Origin: CAVQBC01 sp963848415 | Lineage (GTDB): Bacteria > Actinomycetota > Thermoleophilia > Solirubrobacterales > Solirubrobacteraceae | DNA length: 64,000 nucleotides | NCBI GenBank assembly: GCA_963848415.1 | Contig: CAWKDN010000001.1 | Span: 3,162,001-3,226,000, forward strand | Direction of reading: 5' to 3' | Shown: positions 32,591 to 41,053 of the stretch, piece after piece | Layout of the letters: each line of letters begins with the position of its first letter | Position numbering within the stretch: position 1 is the first letter of the stretch | Program-made: the position numbers and the translations under genes | Notes under the pieces: generated by a model | Seen by the model: only the letters and a program-made list of their open reading frames with translations | What the model was told of the DNA's origin: nothing | Databases searched by the model: none

Positions 32591-33331
32591 CCGGCGGCCG
32601 CCTCGGCGCCGGCTTCGGCGTCCCGGAACCGCCACGTCGCGCGCCCGTCGGACTCGAAGCGCAACCGCACGGCCTCGACGAACGCCGGCTCGCCGGGATC
32701 CTCGCCCACGACGTACTCGCGCAGCAGCGCCCGCAAGGGTCCGGAGTGGGTGACGCAGACGACGTGGCGTGGCCGCGCGACGTGGGCGTCGGCCAGGCTG
32801 CGCGCGAACGTGAAGCAGCGGCGGGCGACGTCCGCGGCGCGCTCGCCGGGCGGGTCGTCGTCGGACATCCACACGCCGATGCGGTCCTTCCGCGACCAGA
32901 AGCTCGTGAAGAACGGGTTGCCGGCGGCGACGTCGTCGCGGCTGGTCGAGATCCGCGGGTAGCTGCTCGGCCAGCGCGTCCTCCGAGGAGACCATCTCGA
33001 CCCGCGTGCCGGCGACGAACAGGTCGGGGTTGCGGATCGCGGGCTCGACCCGCGGCTCGCCGAGCTCGACGCCGGAGCCGGCGCCGGCGCCCGCGAGCGC
33101 CCCCTCGAGGCCGCGGCGCATGGCGACCAGTGTCTGCAGCGTGCGATGCGTCGGCGCGTGCAGCAGCTCAACGAGGGCGCCCGGCTCGAGCTCGCCCGCG
33201 AGCCGCGCGCCCGCGAGCTCGGCGTCGCGCTCGCCGGCCTCGGTGAGCGGCACGTCGCCGCGGTGGGAGGCGATCTCCCCGTGGCGGACGAACCAGACCG
33301 TGACGGCCCCGGCGCCGGCCCCGTCGGTCAC
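32560..33331 (-). pseudogene. Histidine phosphatase (phosphoglycerate mutase family) gene with a single-base frameshift
   Basis: The first frame (GTG at 33331) gives VTVWFVRHGEIASHRGDVPL with the RHG catalytic motif and continues to EDALAEQ. The second frame resumes SYPRISTSRDDVAAGNPF and carries CVTHSGPLRALLREY, the second catalytic His, to TAG at 32560. Removing the base at 32965 joins both parts into about 256 residues. The family dephosphorylates small phosphoesters. The start overlaps the stop of the GntR regulator by 4 nt (GTGA), so it is the second gene of that minus-strand operon. Error versus real decay cannot be decided here. Confidence 0.8.
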
Positions 33332-33975
33332 GCGCCGCCCGCGTCCTTGGGCACCCACTTCGCGAACGCCTCGATGTGCTTGCGCAGCGCCCGCCCGGCG
33401 ACGCGGCCGTCACCGGAGCGCATGGCCTCGACGACGGGAAGATGGGCCTCGGCGATCTCCGGCAGCTCGTCCTTGCTCTTGATCAGCGTGATCAGCGTGC
33501 GCGCCTCGATCCGCAGCGAGCCCCACACCCGCCGCGCCGTCTCGTTGCCCGACGCGTCGACGATGATGCGGTGGAAGCGCACGTCGTGCTCGAGCAGGCC
33601 CTGGATGTCGCCGTCGGCGGCGGCGGCGCGCATCGCGTCGAGCTCGGCCTCCAGCGCCGCCACTTCGCCGGCCAGCGCGGGGGCGGCCTCGCGGGCGGCG
33701 ATCTCCTCGATCGCCGCCCGGATGGGGTAGATCTGGGCCAGCTCGCGCGCGGTCACCTCGCGGACGCGCGCGCCGCGGAAGGGCTCGGAGACCACCATGC
33801 CGAGGATCTCCAGCTCGCGCAGCGCCTCGCGCACCGGCGCCTGGCTGACGGAGAACTCCTGCGCGATGCGGGTCTCTTTTACGCGCTCGCCCGGCGGGTA
33901 GGTCCCGTCCAGGATGCGCTCCAGCAGGACCTCGCGGATCTGGTCGCGGAGCATGCTGCGCGAGACGGTCGCCAT
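33328..33975 (-). CDS. GntR family transcriptional regulator, FCD (FadR-type) subfamily
   Basis: A 215-residue regulator. The winged helix covers about residues 5-72 (GERVKETRIAQEFSVSQAPV, VREALRELEILGMV). The all-helical FCD ligand domain follows from about 80, with the metal/ligand residues in EHDVRFHRIIVDASGN (Asp and His) and a later His in EAHLPVVEAM. FCD regulators usually sense organic acids or sugar acids. It is divergent from the 34.1-43.0 kb catabolic operon across a clear dyad, so it is the prime candidate for its repressor. The ATG at 33975 is chosen by domain position. Confidence 0.92.
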   Translation of the reverse strand: MATVSRSMLRDQIREVLLERILDGTYPPGERVKETRIAQEFSVSQAPVREALRELEILGMVVSEPFRGARVREVTARELAQIYPIRAAIEEIAAREAAPALAGEVAALEAELDAMRAAAADGDIQGLLEHDVRFHRIIVDASGNETARRVWGSLRIEARTLITLIKSKDELPEIAEAHLPVVEAMRSGDGRVAGRALRKHIEAFAKWVPKDAGGA

Positions 33976-33989
33976 GGTCACGAGTGTTT

Positions 33990-34033
33990 CATCGATTCTC
34001 GTTGAGGGCAAGATTGACCCTCGATAATCGATG
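33990..34033. promoter_or_regulatory. Divergent operator/promoter between the GntR gene and the split-dikinase operon
   Basis: CATCGATT (33990-33997) pairs with AATCGATG (34026-34033), and inside it GAGGG (34004-34008) pairs with CCCTC (34018-34022). Each half reads about CATCGATT-x-TCG-AGGG, a long imperfect dyad in an AT-rich island. TTGACC at 34014-34019 is a good plus-strand -35, with TGTAAC about 15 bp downstream. Binding here should silence both directions. Confidence 0.65.
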
Positions 34034-34108
34034 ATGTAACGTCGAACGCAGGCAGACGTCCGGGCCCGCCGACAGCGGGCCGCCTGCACGGGTCGGAGGA
34101 GGAGCACG

Positions 34109-35845
34109 ATGGCAGTCGACGAGCAGGCGGAGGTCCTCGGGACCTTCCACGGGTCCGACGAGTTCCCGATCGAGTGGCAGGAGGGCGAGCAGGAGCTCTT
34201 CTGGATCTACGACGACCTGCACTGCCCGAACCCGGTGTCGCCGCTGTTCTTCGACATCGGCGGCTGGTGGTTGACCTGCGACCACATGTTCCGGCGCTTC
34301 GGCACGCCGTTCGCCTCCGACTGGGTGGCCAAGAACATCAACGGCTACGTCTACACCGCCGCGATCCCCGCCGACCCGTCCGTGAAGGCCGAGGCCACCG
34401 AGTACGAGGCCCGCTACGTCCCGCGCGTGCCGCGCAACGGCGCCTACGCGGGCGCGATCGGCGCCTACCTGGGCTTCGTCCTGCCCCACTACGCCGAGAA
34501 CTTCATGGCCTGGTGGACCGACCGCCTGCGCCCGGAGATCGAGCGCAACTTCGCCTATCTCGACGGCCAGGACTCCGACGGCGCGTCGTTCGCCGAGCTG
34601 GCGATCCTGCTCGAGGACGCGATCGACATCCACGACCGCCACTGGAAGATCCACTGGATGCTCAACTTCGCCCAGTTCTCGGCGACCACGGGCCTCAACG
34701 CCGCGGTCGAGGAGGTCAAGGGCGAGGCCGACCCCGGGCTGCTCGGGCGCCTGCAGAGCTCGGTGGCCGACCGCAACTGGGACTCGATCGAGGACCTCTG
34801 GAAGCTCAAGGAGGAGATCAAGGACGACGCCGAGCTGCGGGCCGCCTTCGACGGCGGCGAGACCGCGCCGGCGGTGATGGAGGCGCTCGAGGGCTCCGAG
34901 CGCGGGCGGACGTTCGTCGCCGAGCGCATCCGGCCCCACCAGGAGACCTTCGGCTACAAGGCGATCTGGTCGCACGAGTTCGCCTTCAAGACCTGGGTGG
35001 AGGACCCGGGCCCGATCGTCGAGGCGATCCGCGGCTACCTGGCCACCGACTACGACTACCCGTCGAACATCCAGCGCGTCCGCGACGACCTCGAGGCGGC
35101 CAAGACCGAGGTCATGGAGGGCGTCGAGGGCGAGCAGCGCGAGACCCTGCAGGGCGCGCTGGACCGCTCGCTGGGGATGAACCCGCTCACGCCCGACCAC
35201 CACTTCTTCATCGACCAGGGCACGAACGCCCGTCTGCGCCTCGCGCTGATCGCGATCGGCCGCAAGCTCACCGAGGCGGGCGCCCTGGCCGACGCCGAGG
35301 ACGTCGTCTTCCTGCACTACAACGAGGTCCGCCTGCTGCTGGCCGACCAGTCCGCGCTCGACGCCCAGGAGCTGGTCTCCGACCGCCGCGACGAGCACGA
35401 GGACGCCGCCGAGAAGCGCCCCCCGTCGTGGGTCGGGACCGCGACCGAGGAGGCGCTCGCCTTCCCCTACGCGTCGCTGTGGGGCTTCCCGGAGAAGTTC
35501 CACGCCGGCGAGCCGTCGATGACCGGCGAGGTGACGGGGCTGGCCGCGTCGCCCGGGGTCGTCGAGGGCACCGCGCGCTACGTGACCTCACTGGCCCAGT
35601 TCGACGAGGTCCAGGAGGGCGACATCCTCGTCTGCCGGATGACCAACCCCGCCTGGGTCGTGCTGTTCACGAAGATCCGCGGCCTGGTCACCGAGGCGGG
35701 CGGCACGGTCTCGCACCCGGCGGTCGTGGCGCGCGAGTTCGGCATCCCGGCCGTCGTGGGCACGACGAACGCCGGCGACCGGATCGCGACCGGCGACCGC
35801 ATCCGGGTCAACGGCACGACCGGCGTGGTGGAGCTGCTGGGGTGA
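34109..35845 (+). CDS. PEP-utilizing-type phosphotransferase, acceptor-domain plus phospho-His-domain subunit (split PEP synthase/RPH-like)
   Basis: A 578-residue protein. The C-terminal about 90 residues form the swivelling domain of PEP synthase relatives, with the phospho-His in GGTVSHPAVVAREFGIPAVV near residue 538. The preceding about 470 residues lack an ATP-grasp fold and resemble the acceptor-binding part of rifampin phosphotransferase and phenylphosphate synthase PpsA (FIDQGTNARLRLALIAIGRK, DAEDVVFLHYNEV). No PEP/pyruvate barrel is present. The ATP-grasp partner is the last gene of the operon (42058-42981). Together they would move the beta-phosphate of ATP, via His, to an organic acceptor. 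A good GGAGGAGCAC ribosome site precedes the ATG. Confidence 0.82.
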   Translation: MAVDEQAEVLGTFHGSDEFPIEWQEGEQELFWIYDDLHCPNPVSPLFFDIGGWWLTCDHMFRRFGTPFASDWVAKNINGYVYTAAIPADPSVKAEATEYEARYVPRVPRNGAYAGAIGAYLGFVLPHYAENFMAWWTDRLRPEIERNFAYLDGQDSDGASFAELAILLEDAIDIHDRHWKIHWMLNFAQFSATTGLNAAVEEVKGEADPGLLGRLQSSVADRNWDSIEDLWKLKEEIKDDAELRAAFDGGETAPAVMEALEGSERGRTFVAERIRPHQETFGYKAIWSHEFAFKTWVEDPGPIVEAIRGYLATDYDYPSNIQRVRDDLEAAKTEVMEGVEGEQRETLQGALDRSLGMNPLTPDHHFFIDQGTNARLRLALIAIGRKLTEAGALADAEDVVFLHYNEVRLLLADQSALDAQELVSDRRDEHEDAAEKRPPSWVGTATEEALAFPYASLWGFPEKFHAGEPSMTGEVTGLAASPGVVEGTARYVTSLAQFDEVQEGDILVCRMTNPAWVVLFTKIRGLVTEAGGTVSHPAVVAREFGIPAVVGTTNAGDRIATGDRIRVNGTTGVVELLG

Positions 35846-36678
35846 GCGCGGCGACGGCCGAGTGGCTCGCGCCCTCGTCGCTGCCCGACGCCCTGACCCT
35901 GCGCGCCGAGCGCGGCGAGGAGGCGACCGTGCTCGCCGGCGGCAGCTTCCTGGGGATCCTGGTCAACCAGGGCTTCCTCCAGCCGGCGGCGCTGCTCTCC
36001 CTCCAGGACGTCGGCGAGCTGCGCGGGATCGAGGTGGTCGACGGCGAGCTGCGGCTCGGCGCCATGGTCAGCCACCGCCGGGTCGAGCGCGACGAGCGCG
36101 TGCGCGGCGGCTGGCCGGTGCTGGCCGAGACGTTCTCGCTCGTCGCCAGCCCGCGGGTGAGAAACCAGGCGACGGTCGGCGGCGTGCTGGCCGACGCCGA
36201 CTACGCCTCCGATCCCCCGGCGGTCCTGCAGGCGCTCGGGGCGCAGGTCGTCCTGCGCTCGAGCACGGCAGAGCGCGTCGTGTCCGTCCAGGAGCTGATC
36301 CTCGGCTACTACGAGACCTGCATCGCGCCCGACGAGCTGCTGGTCGAGGTGCGCGTGCCGGCGGCGCCCGAGCGGGCGGTGTACCGCAAGTTCCGCTCGC
36401 GCTCGAGCGAGGACCGGCCGTGCGTCGCCGTCGCCGCGGCCCGCACGAAGGACGAGCTGCGCGTCGTGGTCGGGGCGGTCGCCGAGACCCCCCAGCACTA
36501 CCCCGACGCCTGCGCGCTCGCGCGCGGGGCGCCGCTCGACGCCGCGCTGGCGACCGAGATCGGGCGCCGCTACGCCGAGCGCATCGAGCCGATCGACGAC
36601 GCGCGCGGCTCGGCCGGCTACCGGCGGCGCGTCACCGCGGTCGAGGTCCGGCGCGCGATCGAGGCGCTCGCCGCGTGA
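35842..36678 (+). CDS. Molybdenum hydroxylase FAD-binding subunit (CoxM/CutM-like)
   Basis: A 278-residue subunit of a xanthine oxidase-family enzyme. The FAD pyrophosphate motifs are TVLAGGSFLGILV near residue 27 and RNQATVGGVLADADYASDPP near 105, and a C-terminal CO dehydrogenase flavoprotein domain follows (VYRKFRSRSSEDRPCVAVAA near 180). It passes electrons from the iron-sulfur subunit to the acceptor. The GTG start overlaps the upstream stop by 4 nt. It is followed by the Mo subunit and the 2Fe-2S subunit in M-L-S order. Confidence 0.9.
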   Translation: MSAATAEWLAPSSLPDALTLRAERGEEATVLAGGSFLGILVNQGFLQPAALLSLQDVGELRGIEVVDGELRLGAMVSHRRVERDERVRGGWPVLAETFSLVASPRVRNQATVGGVLADADYASDPPAVLQALGAQVVLRSSTAERVVSVQELILGYYETCIAPDELLVEVRVPAAPERAVYRKFRSRSSEDRPCVAVAAARTKDELRVVVGAVAETPQHYPDACALARGAPLDAALATEIGRRYAERIEPIDDARGSAGYRRRVTAVEVRRAIEALAA

Positions 36679-38756
36679 GCGCCGTCGGCGTCGATCCGCG
36701 CGTCACCGGCACCCAGGCCTACTCGGTCGACGCCGAGCGCCCCGGCATGCTCCACGCCGCCTTCGTGCGCTCGCCGCACCCGCACGCGCGCGTGAGCCGG
36801 GTCGACGCGACGGGCCTGCCGGAGGACTGCGTGGCGCTCGGGCCCGAGGACGTCGAAGACCTCGGGCGCTACGGCTGCCAGGCGCGCGACCAGCGGGTGC
36901 TGGCCGACGTCGCGCGCCACGTCGGCGACGTCGTGGCGGCCGTCGCGGCGCCCACCGCCGCCGCCGCGCGGGCCGCCGCCGCGGAGATCGAGGTGGACTA
37001 CGAGGAGCTGCCCGCCGTCTTCGACGCGGTGCAGGCGGTCGCGCCCGGGGCGCCGCTGCTGCATCCCGACGCCGCCGACTCGGCGCAGGAGGCCGTCTCG
37101 ATCGGCGTCCGGCCGCTGCCGGACACGAACGTGTGCCACCGCTTCCGGCTCCTCACCGGCGACGTCGCCACGGGGTTCGACACAGCCGACGTGGTCGTCG
37201 AGGAGGTCTTCCGCACGGCGAGCGCCGCCCACGTGCCGATGGAGCCGCACGCCGCGCTGGCGGAGTGGGAGGACGGCCGGCTGACGGTGTGGGCGGGCAC
37301 GCAGACGCCGTTCAACACCCGCGCCGACCTGGCCGGGCTCTTCGGCCTCGAGGAGGAGCGCATCCGTGTCGTCGCGCCGCCGATGGGCGGCTCCTTCGGG
37401 GCCAAGACCTTCGTGCGCACCGAGGCGCTGGCCGCCGCGCTGGCCCGCAAGGCGGGCCGTCCGGTCAAGGTCGTCCTGGACCGCACCGAGGAGTTCCTCA
37501 CCCTCAACCGCCACCCCGCGACCATGCGCGTGCGGCTCTGTGCCACGCGCGACGGGACGCTGGTGGCCAAGGAGCTCGACTGCTGGGTGGACACCGGCGC
37601 CTACGCCGACTGCGGCCCGGGCGTCGCGACCAAGCTCGGCTACGCCGGCGTCGGGCCCTACCGGATCCCGCACGTGCGCGTCGACGCGCTCGCGATCTAC
37701 ACCAACCTGCCGCCCAACGGCGCCTACCGCGGCTACGGCGCGATGCAGTCCGTGTGGGCGTCCGAGCGCACGATGGACGTGCTCGCCGAGCGCCTGGGCA
37801 TGAGCCCGCTCGAGCTGCGCCGCAAGAACCTGCTGCGCGACGGCGACCGCTTCGCCACCGGCGAGGTCATGCACGACGTGCACTTCGAGGACTGCCTGCA
37901 GTCCGCCGCCGACGCCGTCGGCTACGAGGCCGACCCGCGCGGCAAGGGGCTGTGCGTGCTGCTCAAGGGCATGCAGACCCCCAGCCGCGCGGCGATCTCG
38001 GTGCAGCGCACGCCGGTCGGCTACGTGGTGCGCTCGGCGTCGTGCGAGATGGGCCAGGGCGTCCGGCGCTCGATCCAGCTCATGGGCGCGGAGCTGCTCG
38101 GCTGCGAGCCGGGGCAGATCGAGCTGCCCGAGCCCGACACCGACAGCTCGCCGTTCGACACCCGCACGACCTCCAGCCGCTCGACGCACATGATGGGCCG
38201 CGCGCTGACCGAAGCGGTCGCCGACCTGCGATCCAACGGCGGCGAGGAGGGCTACGGCGAGGTGCGCGACGAGGGCGGCCTGGACCCCGACACCGGGCAG
38301 GGGATCGCCTCCACCCACTGGCACCAGGGCGCCGCCGCCGCCCGGGTGGACGTCGACGAGGAGACCGGCCGGCTCACGGTCGCCCAGCTGCACGGCGTCG
38401 CCTACGCCGGGCGCGTCGTGGATCGCGCGGGGGCCGAGCTGCAGAACGAGGGGTCGTTGATCATGGGGCTGGGCACCGCGCTGTTCGAGGCGATCGACAC
38501 CGGCGACGGCCGCGTGGCCAACGCGAACCTCTCCGACTACAACGTCCCCGCCCCGGGCGACCTGCCCGCCGCCTTCACCCACGAGCTGATCGAGCGCGAC
38601 GGCGCGCAGGCGCACGGGCTGGGGGAGACGGTGCTGCCGCCGGTGCCCGCGGCCGTCGGCAACGCGCTCGCGTCGCTCGGCCTGCACGTCCGCGAGCTGC
38701 CGATCACCGCCGAGCGCGTGCTGGACGCGGTCGACGCGCGGGACGGCGCGGGGTGA
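36675..38756 (+). CDS. Molybdenum hydroxylase large (molybdopterin-binding) subunit
   Basis: A 693-residue catalytic subunit, shorter than the about 760-800 usual in CoxL-type proteins. Motifs: GTQAYSVDAERPGMLHAAFV at the start, PPMGGSFGAKTF near 235 (Mo-cofactor contact), GAYRGYGAMQSVWASERTMD near 343, and the catalytic Glu in HGLGETVLPPVPAAVGNAL near 656. The AYxCSFR active-site loop of form I CO dehydrogenase is absent, so CO is not the expected substrate. It should hydroxylate a carbon next to nitrogen or a carbonyl, or an aldehyde. GTG start, 4-nt overlap with the FAD subunit. Confidence 0.9.
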   Translation: MSAVGVDPRVTGTQAYSVDAERPGMLHAAFVRSPHPHARVSRVDATGLPEDCVALGPEDVEDLGRYGCQARDQRVLADVARHVGDVVAAVAAPTAAAARAAAAEIEVDYEELPAVFDAVQAVAPGAPLLHPDAADSAQEAVSIGVRPLPDTNVCHRFRLLTGDVATGFDTADVVVEEVFRTASAAHVPMEPHAALAEWEDGRLTVWAGTQTPFNTRADLAGLFGLEEERIRVVAPPMGGSFGAKTFVRTEALAAALARKAGRPVKVVLDRTEEFLTLNRHPATMRVRLCATRDGTLVAKELDCWVDTGAYADCGPGVATKLGYAGVGPYRIPHVRVDALAIYTNLPPNGAYRGYGAMQSVWASERTMDVLAERLGMSPLELRRKNLLRDGDRFATGEVMHDVHFEDCLQSAADAVGYEADPRGKGLCVLLKGMQTPSRAAISVQRTPVGYVVRSASCEMGQGVRRSIQLMGAELLGCEPGQIELPEPDTDSSPFDTRTTSSRSTHMMGRALTEAVADLRSNGGEEGYGEVRDEGGLDPDTGQGIASTHWHQGAAAARVDVDEETGRLTVAQLHGVAYAGRVVDRAGAELQNEGSLIMGLGTALFEAIDTGDGRVANANLSDYNVPAPGDLPAAFTHELIERDGAQAHGLGETVLPPVPAAVGNALASLGLHVRELPITAERVLDAVDARDGAG

Positions 38757-39214
38757 CGGTGCCGGTGCGGCTCAACGGGCGCGCGACCGAGCTCGACTGC
38801 GGGCCGGGGGAGATGCTCGTCGACGTGCTCCCGCGCGCCGGCCTGCGCTCGGTGCGGGCGACGTGCGGGATCGGCGTCTGCGGCGCCTGCACCGTGCTGC
38901 TCGACGGCGAGCCGGTGTCGGGCTGCCTGACGATGGCCGCCCAGGCCCGCGACCGCGAGCTGACGACCGTCGAGGGGCTCGGCGGCAGCCATCCGGTCCA
39001 GCGCGCGTTCGCCGAGGCTCACGCCTTCCAGTGCGGCTGGTGCACGCCCGGCTTCGTGCTGACCGCCAAGCGGCTGCTGGAGGAGAACGCCGCGCCCAGC
39101 GACGAAGAGATCGCGGAGGCGCTCGGCGGCAACCTGTGCCGCTGCGGCTCCTACGTGAAGATCACCGACGCGGTGCGCCTGGCGGCCACCCAGATCCAGG
39201 AGGAGCGTGCATGA
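38753..39214 (+). CDS. Molybdenum hydroxylase [2Fe-2S] subunit (CoxS-like)
   Basis: A 153-residue iron-sulfur subunit. The plant-type 2Fe-2S cluster ligands are in TCGIGVCGACTVLLDG near residues 39-52 with a further Cys in SGCLTMAA. The second cluster is in CGWCTPGF near 96 and CRCGSYV near 130. Length and motif order match CoxS/NdhS. It shuttles electrons from the Mo site to FAD. GTG start with 4-nt overlap; its own stop overlaps the FAH-family ATG by 4 nt. Confidence 0.94.
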   Translation: MTVPVRLNGRATELDCGPGEMLVDVLPRAGLRSVRATCGIGVCGACTVLLDGEPVSGCLTMAAQARDRELTTVEGLGGSHPVQRAFAEAHAFQCGWCTPGFVLTAKRLLEENAAPSDEEIAEALGGNLCRCGSYVKITDAVRLAATQIQEERA

Positions 39215-40050
39215 AGGTCGTGACCTACGCCACCGAGCAGGGCCCGCGCGTCGGCGTCCTCGACGGCGACGCCGTCCTCGACGCGGGCTTCGACGGCGAC
39301 ATGGTCGCGTTCATCGAGGCCGGGGCGCCGGTCGCCGCGGCCGGCGCGCCCGTCGAGGACGCGCGCCTGCTCGCCCCGCTGCGCCCCCGCACACTGCGCG
39401 ACTTCCTCGCCTTCGAGGGCCACCTGATCAACGCCTACGGGCGGCTGGGGCGCGAGATCCCGGCCGAGTGGTACGAGGTCCCCGCCTACTACAAGGGCAT
39501 GCCCGACACGGTCGTCGGGCCCGACACCGAGATCGCCTGGCCGGCCTACTCCGACCAGCTCGACCACGAGCTCGAGCTGGCGGCGGTGATCGGGACGACG
39601 GTCAAGGACGTCGCGGAGGAGGACGCGCTGGACGCCGTCTTCGGCTACACGATCTGGAACGACTTCTCCGCCCGCGACGTGCAGAAGCGCGAGGTCCCGA
39701 TCGGCATGGGGCCCGGCAAGACCAAGGACTGGGACGGCTCCAACGTGCTCGGCCCGTGCATCGTCACCGCCGACGAGTTCGACCCGGCCGATGCCCGCAT
39801 GCAGGTGCGCGTCAACGGCGAGGTCTGGGGCGAGGACTCGAGCGCGAACATGCACCACAGCTTCGCGGCCATGATCGCCTACGTCTCGCGCAGCCAGACG
39901 GTGCGCGTCGGCGAGGTGCTCGGGTCGGGGACGGCCGCGGGCGGGTCGGGCCTCGAGCTCGACCGCTGGCTGGCCGAGGGAGACGTCGTCGAGCTCGAGA
40001 TCGAGGGCATCGGCGTGCTGCGCAACAGCATCGGACGAAAGGAAGCGTGA
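39211..40050 (+). CDS. Fumarylacetoacetate hydrolase (FAH) family protein
   Basis: A 279-residue FAH-fold enzyme. It shows FLAFEGHLINAYGRLG near 70, LDHELELAAVIG near 115 (metal-binding Glu-x-Glu), GYTIWNDFSARDVQKREV near 145, GKTKDWDGSNVLGPCIV and GSGTAAGGSGLELDRWLAEG near 240. Relatives cleave or hydrate acylpyruvates, 2-oxo-dienoates and related ring-cleavage products using Mg. Here it probably opens or hydrolyses a C-C bond late in the pathway encoded by the operon. The ATG overlaps the CoxS-like stop by 4 nt. Substrate unknown. Confidence 0.88.
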   Translation: MKVVTYATEQGPRVGVLDGDAVLDAGFDGDMVAFIEAGAPVAAAGAPVEDARLLAPLRPRTLRDFLAFEGHLINAYGRLGREIPAEWYEVPAYYKGMPDTVVGPDTEIAWPAYSDQLDHELELAAVIGTTVKDVAEEDALDAVFGYTIWNDFSARDVQKREVPIGMGPGKTKDWDGSNVLGPCIVTADEFDPADARMQVRVNGEVWGEDSSANMHHSFAAMIAYVSRSQTVRVGEVLGSGTAAGGSGLELDRWLAEGDVVELEIEGIGVLRNSIGRKEA

Positions 40051-40052
40051 CC

Positions 40053-40367
40053 ATGGCATACGTCGTTTCGGCCAAGTGGCGGGCGAAGGCCGGCAAGGAG
40101 GACCGGCTGCTGGAGGTCATCCGCGAGATGACGCCGCCCTCGCGCGCGGAGCCCGGCAACCGCTTCTACCAGGCCCAGCGCTCGCTGGAGGACCCACAGC
40201 TCTTCTACCTCTACGAGCAGTACGCCGACGAGGCGGGCTATCAGGCCCACCAGGACTCAGAGCACTTCACCCGCCTGGTCAAGGGCGAGGCGATCCCCGA
40301 GCTGCTCGAGGACCGCGAGCGCGCGTTCTACGAGACGATCGACGACGAGGCCGGCGGGCTGGCCTGA
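40053..40367 (+). CDS. Antibiotic biosynthesis monooxygenase (ABM) domain protein
   Basis: A 104-residue dimeric alpha/beta ferredoxin-like fold protein. AYVVSAKWRAKAGKEDRLLE at the start, PGNRFYQAQRSLEDPQLFYL near 35-55 and YEQYADEAGYQAHQDSEHF near 58-75 are typical ABM features. Members act as cofactor-free monooxygenases on quinol-like substrates or as accessory proteins. It sits mid-operon between the FAH and cyclase-family genes, so it may oxidise a pathway intermediate. The ATG is two bases after the FAH-family stop. Confidence 0.85.
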   Translation: MAYVVSAKWRAKAGKEDRLLEVIREMTPPSRAEPGNRFYQAQRSLEDPQLFYLYEQYADEAGYQAHQDSEHFTRLVKGEAIPELLEDRERAFYETIDDEAGGLA

Positions 40368-40372
40368 CGGCC

Positions 40373-41053
40373 GTGATCGTCGACCTCTCACCGACCGTCC
40401 CGCACGGCTTCAAGGGACCGCCGTCGACCGACCTCGGCGTCCAGCTCGAGGTCCGCACCAAGCCGGGCTACTGGCAGTCGGCGCAGGCGGCGCTGAGCTG
40501 CCACACCGGCACCCACGTCGAGTCGGCGCTGCACGTGCTCGAGGACGGCGAGCCGATCGACGCGGTGGCCCTGGACCGGGTGATCGGCACGGCGGTCGTG
40601 CTCGACCTCACGCCCGTGGACCAGCGCGAGATCATCGGCGTCGCGGCGCTCGAGCGAGCGCTGGAGGGGCTGCGGGCGGCCGGGGAGGAGATCCGCCCGC
40701 ACGACATCCTGCTGCTGCGCAGCGACTGGGCGCAGCGGGCGATCGGCACGCCGGACTACTTCCGGCGATCGCCGGCGCTCGACGAGCAGGCCGCGGAGTG
40801 GCTCGTCGCCCGCGCGCCGCGCTGCGTCGGCTGTGACTTCTTCGAGGAGCCCGCCGCCCGCGACCCCGGCTGGGAGCCGCACGAGTTCGTCGTGCACCGC
40901 CGGATCCTGGAGGCCGGGATCCCGCTCGTCGAGGGGCTGGTGAACCTCGCCGCGCTACCGCCGCGGTGCGAGTTCTTCGCACCCTTCTACAAGCTCGGCG
41001 GCATCGAGGCCGCCCCGGCGCGCGCGTTCGCCCGCGTCCAGGAGCCGGCGTGA
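40373..41053 (+). CDS. Cyclase/kynurenine formamidase family hydrolase (first of two)
   Basis: A 226-residue metal-dependent hydrolase of the cyclase superfamily. The signature ALSCHTGTHVESALHVL (H-x-GTH-x-D/E-x-x-x-H) lies near residue 43, and a later VGCDFFEEP carries a conserved acidic residue. Relatives hydrolyse N-formylkynurenine, isatin or other cyclic/acyl amides and lactones. I take GTG at 40373, giving MIVDLSPTVPHG; a CTG at 40364 overlapping the upstream stop is an alternative. A second, diverged member is encoded at 41277-42050. Substrate unknown. Confidence 0.85.
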   Translation: MIVDLSPTVPHGFKGPPSTDLGVQLEVRTKPGYWQSAQAALSCHTGTHVESALHVLEDGEPIDAVALDRVIGTAVVLDLTPVDQREIIGVAALERALEGLRAAGEEIRPHDILLLRSDWAQRAIGTPDYFRRSPALDEQAAEWLVARAPRCVGCDFFEEPAARDPGWEPHEFVVHRRILEAGIPLVEGLVNLAALPPRCEFFAPFYKLGGIEAAPARAFARVQEPA

